Positions 7,541-13,364 of a DNA stretch of 18,686 nucleotides are shown piece by piece. Where the stretch lies: positions 1-18,686 of the forward strand of contig JALRIY010000017.1 of assembly GCA_023255285.1 (NCBI GenBank). Direction: 5' to 3'. The notes beneath the pieces are model-generated. The model was not told the origin of the DNA. It saw nothing but the letters and a program-made list of their open reading frames with translations, and did not search any database. How positions within the stretch are numbered: the stretch's first letter is position 1; every line of letters begins with the position of its first letter. Source of the DNA: Algoriphagus sp. Lineage in GTDB: Bacteria; Bacteroidota; Bacteroidia; Cytophagales; Cyclobacteriaceae. The position numbers and the translations under genes were made by a program.

Positions 7541-8311
7541 ATGTTTTTAGCGATAGATGCAGGCAATTCCAATGTGGTTTTTGCACTTTACGATGCGAAG
7601 AGTGGGATTTGGACGAATCAATTTCGCTTGGAAACCAAAACTCCTCGCTTGATAGCGCAGCTCAGCAAAAAGGTCCCTCTGTATTTTTTGGAACACGGCA
7701 TTACGGTAAGTCAGATTGAAAAAATAGGTTTTAGCTCCGTGGTAACTGAAATTAACCCCATTATTGAACAATTTTGTGAGGGATTTTTTGGCAAGTTTCC
7801 CTATCAGATCCAAGGAAAAAGTTATACAAAACTTCCTGTTCGTACCCACCGTCCCGATGAAATAGGTACCGACTTGATGTGTAACGTGATGGCTGCCTAC
7901 ACCCGCTATCAGAAACCGGTTATTGTAGTGGATTTTGGAACTGCGCTGACCTTCACTGCGGTGGATTCCAGTGGGGAAGTTTTAGGGGTAAATATTGTTC
8001 CTGGACTTCAAACGGCCATCAAAGCCTTGTTTATGAATACTTCCAAATTGCCAGAAGTGGAACTCAAGATGCCCGAATCAGCTCTAGGAAAGAACACCAT
8101 TCATGCCATTCAGGCAGGCGTGCTGCATGGGTACACCGGCTTGGTGAAGGGGATGTTGGAAGTGATTCAAGCAGAAACAGGGCTTTCTTTTAAAGTCGTA
8201 GCCACTGGTGGGCTTTCGTCTATACTCACCACTTTGGAGGGAACATTCGATGCCGTAGATCGGAACCTCACCTTGGATGGCTTGCGCTTGATTACGGAGG
8301 CGAATTCTTGA
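7541..8311 (+). CDS. coaX: Type III pantothenate kinase
   Basis: Catalyses ATP-dependent phosphorylation of pantothenate, the first step of CoA synthesis; 256 residues in the ASKHA fold. The N-terminal phosphate-1 motif is LAIDAGNSNVVF. HRPDEIGTD carries the catalytic Asp seen in type III enzymes. VVDFGTALTFTAVD is the second phosphate motif, followed by GVNIVPGLQTAIKAL and the C-terminal VVATGGLSSIL loop. I chose the ATG at 7541 because the CoaX fold starts immediately there. An ATG at 7508 would add eleven residues with no counterpart in the family, and a TAATTTGG element (close to the -7 consensus) at 7494-7501 would leave little leader for it. It ends one base from the convergent RES toxin gene. 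Confidence 0.93.
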   Translation: MFLAIDAGNSNVVFALYDAKSGIWTNQFRLETKTPRLIAQLSKKVPLYFLEHGITVSQIEKIGFSSVVTEINPIIEQFCEGFFGKFPYQIQGKSYTKLPVRTHRPDEIGTDLMCNVMAAYTRYQKPVIVVDFGTALTFTAVDSSGEVLGVNIVPGLQTAIKALFMNTSKLPEVELKMPESALGKNTIHAIQAGVLHGYTGLVKGMLEVIQAETGLSFKVVATGGLSSILTTLEGTFDAVDRNLTLDGLRLITEANS

Positions 8312-8312
8312 T

Positions 8313-8771
8313 TTAGCGGTTGACTTCAAAACTCACATCCCAGGTGTCAGTCACCTTTATTTTTTGTTTGAATTCGGGATGCATGGGATTGATCAGCAGG
8401 TTGTGTTCCTGGGAAAAGTTAGCCAAAGGAATGCGGCACGAAGGAACTTTTAAACAGGGGGATAGTTCCCGCTTGGCCCAGATGGAACCTAATTCTTGCG
8501 TTGTTCTGGGATAGGGGCGATTTTTCCAACTTATGGGAAGGTTATCCACTTCCAATTCGGGAATAGGTCCTACTACTTCAAGACTTACCATTTTCCACGA
8601 ACTTTCGGTGACAATAGGACCTTTGATGGATAATAACTCCAAAAAATTCAAGGCACTCACTGAGCAGGCATAGATAATTGGGGTGCCGTTGACATTCCAT
8701 CGACCGGGTCCCATTCCAAAGCCGAGCGGGTCTCTGCCTGGAAGATTTTCGATCAATCGGAAATAGCACAT
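8313..8771 (-). CDS. RES-domain toxin (predicted NAD+-degrading toxin of a type II toxin-antitoxin pair)
   Basis: A 152-residue protein made almost wholly of a RES domain, named for conserved Arg, Glu and Ser. All three are visible: GPGRWN with Arg24, ALNFLELL with Glu45, and KVPSC with Ser111; Tyr34 in PIIYA also fits the active site. The end motif EHNLLINPMHPEF is typical of the family. Characterised relatives (MbcT in Mycobacterium, Pseudomonas RES toxins) degrade NAD+, while ParT modifies phosphoribosyl pyrophosphate synthetase. Here the activity is inferred. The start ATG overlaps the antitoxin stop (TAATG), the usual antitoxin-first order with coupled translation. The active-site set is intact, so the toxin looks functional. 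An upstream TTG at 8789 would lie within the antitoxin gene and is not preferred. Confidence 0.9.
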   Translation of the reverse strand: MCYFRLIENLPGRDPLGFGMGPGRWNVNGTPIIYACSVSALNFLELLSIKGPIVTESSWKMVSLEVVGPIPELEVDNLPISWKNRPYPRTTQELGSIWAKRELSPCLKVPSCRIPLANFSQEHNLLINPMHPEFKQKIKVTDTWDVSFEVNR

Positions 8772-9241
8772 TAGCTCACGATGCCCCAAGAAAGAGATTC
8801 GAGTGCTTGATCCACCTGGGCGATCTGGTAGGGATTTTTGAATAGGTCTATCGGCTTTTGCTGTCCCAGCGCTTCATTGGGCAGCTGTAGCCAGGCAGAC
8901 ATCTTCTCCTCCGAACCAAAGATCCGGATGCCTTTGGCTAGGATCAGGTCGATCTCCAAAAGGCTTTTGGAAATTCCTTTGCTGAGCTTTCGGTCTTCCT
9001 TTTTCCATCGGAATAGCGTACTGGGATCCACCTCGAGGAGCTCGGCAATCTCTTGGGAATTGAAATCCAGGTAGTCAAAAATTAGGCTAGTCTCGTGAAA
9101 ATCTAGCATAACCTCTCCGTACTTGGCTAGGCTTTCGGCAACGATTGCGGGGGCATGACTGAAAAAATGGTACTCCTTGGGAGGAATCTCAATTGATTCA
9201 GTTCGTTGTTCATTCCATCGAATTCTCCAGACAGCCGCCAT
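8771..9241 (-). CDS. Xre/MbcA/ParS-type antitoxin (DUF2384), partner of the RES toxin
   Basis: A 156-residue protein. Residues about 60-80 form a Xre-like helix-turn-helix (SQEIAELLEVDPSTLFRW). The C-terminal half has the DUF2384 toxin-binding pattern: GIRIFGSEEKMSAWL, then LPNEALGQQKPIDLF and a final helix with VDQALESLSWG. In known complexes this C-terminal region enters the RES active site and blocks it. The first ~55 residues are a variable extension. The gene is directly upstream of the toxin and overlaps it by one base. The DNA-binding domain suggests autoregulation, and the promoter region carries a direct repeat (9283-9313) that could be the operator. Confidence 0.88.
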   Translation of the reverse strand: MAAVWRIRWNEQRTESIEIPPKEYHFFSHAPAIVAESLAKYGEVMLDFHETSLIFDYLDFNSQEIAELLEVDPSTLFRWKKEDRKLSKGISKSLLEIDLILAKGIRIFGSEEKMSAWLQLPNEALGQQKPIDLFKNPYQIAQVDQALESLSWGIVS

Positions 9242-9282
9242 GTTTCCGTTTAGTTTTCAGGAAGTTACACCTAAATATCTTA

Positions 9283-9313
9283 TTTGCAATATAACATACT
9301 CCTTTTTGCAATA
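9283..9313 (-). promoter_or_regulatory. Direct repeat TATTGCAAA x2 at 22-bp spacing; possible operator/promoter of the toxin-antitoxin pair
   Basis: On the minus strand TATTGCAAA occurs at 9313-9305 and again at 9291-9283, exactly 22 bp apart (about two helical turns), so both copies face the same side of the DNA. The second copy holds a TTG followed after 19 bases by TAACTTCC, a partial match to the -33/-7 (TTG-N19-TAnnTTTG) arrangement. It lies in the 73-bp gap before the antitoxin gene. A role as autoregulatory operator is inferred from position only. Confidence 0.4.
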
Positions 9314-9314
9314 A

Positions 9315-10295
9315 TTATTTCTTCAAGATGTCCTGAATGATGGCCTCCGCATGAGAAATGCTGTTTTCGATAAAAAATTCACGGGTGTTGAGTCCACCGC
9401 AAACTACTCCAGCGAGGTACACTCCCGGAACATTGGATTCTTGGTTGGTCTGATCGTAGCAAGGCTGTTGTTTTTCGTCTAGGCTGAGTTGGACACCAAG
9501 TTGATCCAAAAGGCTAAAATTGGGTTTGTACCCAGTTAGGGCAAGCACCCAGTCGTTTGGGATGGTGATTTCTCCTGTTGGCGTGGATAAGATCACTTCT
9601 TGAGCACGAACTTCTTTGACTCGGGATCGGGTGTAGGCTTGGATAGCTCCTTCTTTGATCCGGTTCATGATGTCGGGGCGTACCCAATACTTGACATTGT
9701 CATCCACCTCATCGCCTAGGAGGACCATGCTGACGGAAGCGCCTTTTCGCCAGCATTCCAGAGCTGCATCTACTGCAGAGTTAGCTCCTCCTACCACGAG
9801 TACTTTTTGACCTACAAAGGGCCAAGGCTCCTTGTAATAGTGCAGTACTTTGGGAAGTTCTTCGCCCGGTACCTCCATCAGGTTGGGTAGGTCGTAAAAG
9901 CCAGTCGCCAAGACAATTTTTCGACTCAAATAAGATCCTTTAGAGGTTTGAATGAAAAAAAGATCTCCGTCCTTTTGGAGGGTATGGGCGGTTTCGTACA
10001 GGTTGATTTTTAATTGAAAAAGTTGGTAAATCCTTCGGTAATAATCTAAGGCCTCGGTTCGGGTTGGTTTGGGCCCTACGGACATGAAGGGGATGCCTGC
10101 GAGTTCTAATCGCTCTGCCGTAGAAAAAAAAGTCATGTTGACCGGATAGTTGTAAATCGAATTGCAGAGGGCACCTTTTTCGAGAATGAGATAGTTCAAT
10201 CCTGCCTTTTTGGCTTCTAGTCCACAGGCCAATCCGATGGGGCCGGCGCCAAGGATTAAAAGGTCGTAGGGAAGGCTATTCGTAGGCTGATGCAT
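9315..10295 (-). CDS. ypdA: YpdA-family (bacillithiol disulfide reductase-like) flavoprotein
   Basis: A pyridine-nucleotide disulfide reductase-like flavoprotein of 326 residues. The FAD motif is LILGAGPIGLACG (glycines 16-21), and LEKGALCNSIYNYPVNMTFFST is the YpdA-specific stretch. The NADPH-binding motif is VVGGANSAVDAALE (Gly169-170), and a C-terminal GVYLAGVVCGG closes the FAD site. YpdA/Bdr reduces oxidised bacillithiol in Firmicutes, and many Bacteroidota make bacillithiol, so the same role is inferred. No CxxC redox pair exists, as expected for YpdA as opposed to thioredoxin reductases. The Cys at the end of the GxGPC motif in S. aureus YpdA is Ile20 here, though Cys24 lies nearby. 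It is divergent from the SDR gene. Confidence 0.88.
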   Translation of the reverse strand: MHQPTNSLPYDLLILGAGPIGLACGLEAKKAGLNYLILEKGALCNSIYNYPVNMTFFSTAERLELAGIPFMSVGPKPTRTEALDYYRRIYQLFQLKINLYETAHTLQKDGDLFFIQTSKGSYLSRKIVLATGFYDLPNLMEVPGEELPKVLHYYKEPWPFVGQKVLVVGGANSAVDAALECWRKGASVSMVLLGDEVDDNVKYWVRPDIMNRIKEGAIQAYTRSRVKEVRAQEVILSTPTGEITIPNDWVLALTGYKPNFSLLDQLGVQLSLDEKQQPCYDQTNQESNVPGVYLAGVVCGGLNTREFFIENSISHAEAIIQDILKK

Positions 10296-10318
10296 GGAAG
10301 TATGGATGAGGTTGGTAT

Positions 10319-10326
10319 CAAATTTA
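10319..10326 (-). promoter_or_regulatory. Candidate -7 promoter element (TAAATTTG) for the ypdA-like gene
   Basis: Read on the minus strand this is an exact TAnnTTTG, 23 bases before the ATG at 10295, a reasonable leader. The nearest upstream TTG is only 14 bases away instead of 19-21, so the -33 half is not convincing. The 135-bp divergent region must hold promoters for both flanking genes. Confidence 0.4.
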
Positions 10327-10430
10327 AGTCAAAAGTCTACCAAAAGGTTTGTGAATTCCGGCAAATGGCAAAATTTGTGGGGTAGATTTTTTTGAGTTTA
10401 TTTAGGGGATATCCTCTTTATCCACCTCCC

Positions 10431-11237
10431 ATGATCCCAACCCTGATTGTTCTTACGGGCGCTGCTAGTGGCATTGGTAAACAACTTTTAGTTACCTTTT
10501 TTGACCGTCAAATCCCTTTAATTTTAGCGGATTTAGATGCTGGTAAAGTCGAAGAATTAGCCGATGGTAAGCAATCTGTCGCCTGGGTAGCTGGGGATGT
10601 GGCTCAGGAAGCCACCTGGTTGCGTGTGCTAGCTACAGCTAAGAATATGGGGCTACCGATCTCCCATTTGATCAATTGTGCGGGGGTGATTCGTCCGGGA
10701 TTTCTGGAAGGGTATGGGTTGGCGGATATTGACTACCACCTCAACTGTAATGCGAAAGGAACCATTTTGGGAACTACGCTGATCGGCAGGGAGATGAAAA
10801 ATCAGGGTTTTGGGCATATCTTGAATATTTCCTCCTTGGCGGGATTGGCTCCGGTATCGGGATTGAGTTTGTATGCAGCCTCTAAGTTTGCCGTGCGGGG
10901 ATTTTCTCTTTCTGTAGCAGCAGAACTCAAAAAGTATGGCGTTTGGGTGACTGTCATTTGTCCCGATTTGGTGAATACGCCCATGCTGGATTTGCAATTG
11001 GGCTATCCAGAGGAGGCCAAGCTCACCTTCAGTGGTCCTAAGCAGGTGCTAGAGGCGGAAGAGGTAGTGCAGGTCATCCTAGGCGTGATGGAACGCCCAC
11101 GGGTGCTGGTCTGTATTCCAGAATCCAGAGGGCTCCTTGCCAAGATCGCCGGAACCTGGCCTTGGATAGGTGAGTTGTTCCGAAAATCCCTGGAAAAGAA
11201 GGGGGAAAAAGCGATCCGAAGCCGTAAAAACGATTGA
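10431..11237 (+). CDS. Short-chain dehydrogenase/reductase (SDR) family oxidoreductase
   Basis: A classical SDR of 268 residues. The nucleotide-binding motif is TGAASGIG (residues 9-16), LADLD follows the second strand, and NCAG is the structural NNAG-type motif. The active site is the Ser in NISSLAG and YAASK (YxxxK). An acidic LADLD at the end of strand 2 suggests NAD(H) preference, though this is not decisive. The C-terminal ~50 residues form a basic tail (ending KKGEKAIRSRKND) with hydrophobic stretches that could touch the membrane, as in some lipid-active SDRs. The substrate is unknown. I chose the ATG at 10431 because the fold starts there; a TTG at 10392 would add an unlikely proline-rich leader. 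It is followed by a long non-coding region, so it is probably not part of the dcw operon. Confidence 0.88.
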   Translation: MIPTLIVLTGAASGIGKQLLVTFFDRQIPLILADLDAGKVEELADGKQSVAWVAGDVAQEATWLRVLATAKNMGLPISHLINCAGVIRPGFLEGYGLADIDYHLNCNAKGTILGTTLIGREMKNQGFGHILNISSLAGLAPVSGLSLYAASKFAVRGFSLSVAAELKKYGVWVTVICPDLVNTPMLDLQLGYPEEAKLTFSGPKQVLEAEEVVQVILGVMERPRVLVCIPESRGLLAKIAGTWPWIGELFRKSLEKKGEKAIRSRKND

Positions 11238-11504
11238 AAAAATACCCATGTATTAACCTGTATTTTGCGGTTTACTGGAGTGGATTTTTGCACGGGTTTT
11301 TTACAAAAACTAATCTGTTATTTATTTTTTTGGGAGAAGCTCCCACTATCGATTCAAATCAGAAAATTTTTGTGCATTGACTTGGATTTGAAAGGTACAA
11401 ATACGCCTTTTTTTATTCAAATGAATCGATTTTACTTGTTATTAGCCTATTGTTCGGACGAATTTAATCCCCTAAAAATTTCTTGCATTTTTTAGTAAAA
11501 ATTA

Positions 11505-11535
11505 TTGCTGACGAACAATCTTTTGGCTAGTTTTG
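11505..11535 (+). promoter_or_regulatory. Promoter of the mra/dcw operon (P1): TTG-N20-TAGTTTTG
   Basis: A -33 TTG (11505-11507) and an exact -7 TAnnTTTG element (TAGTTTTG, 11528-11535) are separated by 20 bases, the spacing of the Bacteroidota primary sigma factor. Transcription would start near 11540, at the first MraZ box, giving a leader of roughly 90 bases. This is the best two-part promoter in the window. Confidence 0.6.
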
Positions 11536-11540
11536 AAACA

Positions 11541-11570
11541 AAGTGGGAAAAAGTGGGAGAAAGTGGTAAA
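11541..11570 (+). promoter_or_regulatory. MraZ operator: three 10-bp direct repeats
   Basis: Three adjoining copies AAGTGGGAAA, AAGTGGGAGA and AAGTGGTAAA put TGGGA, TGGGA and TGGTA at 11544, 11554 and 11564. This is the TGGGN-N5-TGGGN-N5-TGGGN arrangement bound by E. coli MraZ upstream of its own operon. The boxes lie just after the P1 -7 element and just before the second -7 element, so bound MraZ could block both. Binding here is inferred from the pattern and from the mraZ gene 60 bases downstream. Confidence 0.8.
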
Positions 11571-11588
11571 TTTTCATTCTTCTTTTCT

Positions 11589-11596
11589 TACTTTTG
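11589..11596 (+). promoter_or_regulatory. Second candidate -7 element (TACTTTTG) before mraZ
   Basis: An exact TAnnTTTG, 33 bases before the mraZ ATG. No TTG is found at the -33 distance; the third MraZ box occupies that place. It could be an activator- or repressor-controlled second start, or chance in a T-rich stretch. Confidence 0.4.
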
Positions 11597-11629
11597 TTTA
11601 CATCATATTCTATCCTTTAGTGCTCATTC

Positions 11630-12064
11630 ATGTTTAACAGTCAATACGATAGCAAGCTAGATCCCAAAGGTCGTTTGGCATTGCCCGCCAAGATAAAGGC
11701 GGCAATCCCTCAGGCCAATGGCATGACGCTCATGCTCCGCATGGCTGAAGATCATTGCTTGGCGCTCTATCCCTTGATAGAATACAAAAAGCTGGAGAGT
11801 CAAATCAAGTCCCTGAATATCAACAATGCAGAACAGCGCATGTTGCAGCGCTCTTTTTTCAATTCTATCGTCGAGGTAGAATTGGATAGCGCCGGGAGAT
11901 TGTTGATTCCGAAGCTATACCAAACCTATGCCAGCCTAGAAAAGGATGTGGTTGTTGTCGGCATGGGCACTCGAATCGAACTCTGGAATCCTGATCAGTA
12001 CCTAAAAAACATCATTGTGGACACGGCAGACTTGTCTGGCCTCATGGAAAAGTACCTCTCCTAA
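11630..12064 (+). CDS. mraZ: Transcriptional regulator MraZ
   Basis: DNA-binding protein of 144 residues built from two SpoVT/AbrB-like repeats. Each half has the conserved D-x-x-G-R motif: DPKGRLALP at residues 11-19 and DSAGRLLIP in the second half. MraZ forms a ring-shaped oligomer that in E. coli binds tandem TGGGN repeats and represses the dcw operon. The matching repeats lie at 11541-11570. It is the first gene of the operon, five bases before rsmH. The ATG at 11630 is the natural start since the fold begins immediately. Confidence 0.96.
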   Translation: MFNSQYDSKLDPKGRLALPAKIKAAIPQANGMTLMLRMAEDHCLALYPLIEYKKLESQIKSLNINNAEQRMLQRSFFNSIVEVELDSAGRLLIPKLYQTYASLEKDVVVVGMGTRIELWNPDQYLKNIIVDTADLSGLMEKYLS

Positions 12065-12069
12065 GCGCC

Positions 12070-12981
12070 ATGTCTGTACCTGCTTACCATATCCCAGTGA
12101 TGCTCGACCAATGCATTGACGGCTTGGCTATTCTCCCCAACGGAGTCTATGTCGACGTCACCTTTGGTGGAGGAGGCCATGCGAAGGAAATTTTGAACCA
12201 TTTGGAAGGTGGGCACTTGTATGGCTTTGATCAAGATAGTGATGCTTTGGTCAATGCCCCTCAAGATTCGCGTTTCACATTTGTGCAAGCCAACTTCAGG
12301 GATATCAAAAGGTACCTACGCTTGCACGGGATCAAACAAGTGGATGGGATATTGGCAGACTTGGGTATCTCTTCGCATCAAATTGACGCTCCTGAAAGAG
12401 GGTTTTCAACTCGATTTCAAGGGGATCTAGATATGCGGATGAACCAGTCTGCAGAATTAAGTGCCAAAGAGCTACTTGCACGTTACGACGAAGCTGCTCT
12501 ACACAAGATTTTGGGAATGTATGGAGAAGTGAAAAATGCCAAAACCCTAGCTCAGGCGATAGTGGCTGAGCGTTTGGTGCAGCCATTTACAACTACAGAG
12601 GGCTTTACGACCTTCTTAAAGCGGTTTGCACCTCGTGGAAAAGAATTTAAATACTACGCACAGGTATTTCAAGCCTTGCGCATAGAAGTAAATGACGAAA
12701 TGGGGGCTTTGGAGGAAATGCTGCTTAGTGCAGTGGAGCTCTTGAAGCCTGAAGGACGTCTAGTAGTGATGAGCTATCATAGCTTAGAGGATCGTCTGGT
12801 CAAAAACTTGATGTCCAAGGGAAAGTTTCAGGGTGAGGTAGAAAAAGATTTCTATGGAAATCTAATTCGTCCCCTGGAGCCAGTAAGTCGTGGAGCGATT
12901 ACGGCTTCAGAGGAAGAGGTCGAGCGAAATTCCAGAGCGAGAAGTGCAAAGTTGAGAATTGCAAAAAAAATAGGGAAATGA
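12070..12981 (+). CDS. rsmH: 16S rRNA (cytosine(1402)-N(4))-methyltransferase
   Basis: SAM-dependent enzyme that N4-methylates C1402 in the 16S rRNA P-site region; 303 residues, normal length. Visible blocks are HIPVMLDQCIDGL at the N terminus, VDVTFGGGGHAKEIL (SAM-binding motif I), GFDQDSDAL (acidic end of strand 2), ADLGISSHQID, RGFSTRFQGDLDMRM, the QALRIEVNDE block and VMSYHSLEDRLVK near the C terminus. It lies five bases after mraZ, and its stop overlaps the next start (ATGA). The conserved place of this rRNA enzyme at the head of the division cluster is seen across bacteria. Confidence 0.97.
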   Translation: MSVPAYHIPVMLDQCIDGLAILPNGVYVDVTFGGGGHAKEILNHLEGGHLYGFDQDSDALVNAPQDSRFTFVQANFRDIKRYLRLHGIKQVDGILADLGISSHQIDAPERGFSTRFQGDLDMRMNQSAELSAKELLARYDEAALHKILGMYGEVKNAKTLAQAIVAERLVQPFTTTEGFTTFLKRFAPRGKEFKYYAQVFQALRIEVNDEMGALEEMLLSAVELLKPEGRLVVMSYHSLEDRLVKNLMSKGKFQGEVEKDFYGNLIRPLEPVSRGAITASEEEVERNSRARSAKLRIAKKIGK

Positions 12982-13364
12982 GTCAGAACACCTTCAAGAA
13001 GAAATTAAAAGAAGGGGGCCGCCCAAAAGGAGGTTCAAGGAAGACCATTTTCTCTTGGATGGAGGAAAAGTTGGACGTCAAAGGAATTCTTGGAGAAGGG
13101 GTGCCCGTCCAATTGTTGCCCCCAGTGGGCTTTATCGCCTTGCTTGCCTTAATATACATCTACAGCAATTTAGCCGCAGAAAACAAGATTCGGCAAATAG
13201 ATAAGGCCCAGCAGCAAGTTGCGGACCTGCGGGCAGATGTGACCACCTTGGAAGCAGAATACATGAAAAGCAGCATGCAATCGGAAGTTGCAAAGCGTGT
13301 TGCTGCTTTGGAACTTTATGAACTGAATCAGCCACCAATTAAAATAACCCGCTCTAAAAAGTGA
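12978..13364 (+). CDS. ftsL: FtsL-like cell division protein
   Basis: A 128-residue bitopic protein: a basic cytoplasmic tail with several Lys/Arg (residues 7-22), one transmembrane helix (about 46-63), then a heptad-like coiled coil (ENKIRQIDKAQQQVADLRAD and on) and a short periplasmic tail. This is the FtsL architecture, and it sits between rsmH and ftsI, exactly where ftsL belongs. FtsL with FtsQ and FtsB scaffolds the divisome and activates FtsW/FtsI. Sequence similarity to model FtsL is always low, so the call rests on topology and place. The start ATG overlaps the rsmH stop (ATGA), and its own stop overlaps the ftsI GTG start (GTGA). Confidence 0.85.
   Translation: MSQNTFKKKLKEGGRPKGGSRKTIFSWMEEKLDVKGILGEGVPVQLLPPVGFIALLALIYIYSNLAAENKIRQIDKAQQQVADLRADVTTLEAEYMKSSMQSEVAKRVAALELYELNQPPIKITRSKK

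Larger units (their letters stand above)
11238..11629 (+). other. 392-bp AT-rich non-coding region upstream of mraZ
   Basis: No credible gene is present. The first ~260 bases hold a 6-bp palindrome TGGGAG-AAG-CTCCCA (11331-11345), a palindrome ATTCA-AA-TGAAT (11415-11426), a 9-bp inverted pair ATCGATTCA/TGAATCGAT (11348-11356 and 11422-11430), and an 8-bp inverted pair ATTGTTCG/CGAACAAT (11449-11456 and 11512-11519). The last ~125 bases hold two -7 promoter elements and the three-box MraZ operator listed separately. I see no convincing terminator for the SDR gene: a T-run at 11297-11302 follows GGG, but the only partner CCC is over 50 bases upstream. Confidence 0.6.

Noticed and set aside
8774..8789. 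Longer RES toxin starting at a TTG inside the antitoxin gene
   Set aside because: The ATG at 8771 overlaps the antitoxin stop (TAATG) and gives the standard RES N terminus.
10392..10430. TTG start for the SDR gene
   Set aside because: Adds a proline-rich leader before the Rossmann strand; the ATG at 10431 starts the fold directly.
11320..11345. TGGGAG-AAG-CTCCCA hairpin beside a T-run as a terminator
   Set aside because: On the plus strand the T-run comes before the hairpin, and on the minus strand the hairpin is followed by A's, so it is not a rho-independent terminator in either direction.
11265..11495. 76-codon open frame in the region before mraZ
   Set aside because: AT-rich, no family resemblance, no promoter or ribosome site, and it runs over the palindromes; better explained as non-coding.
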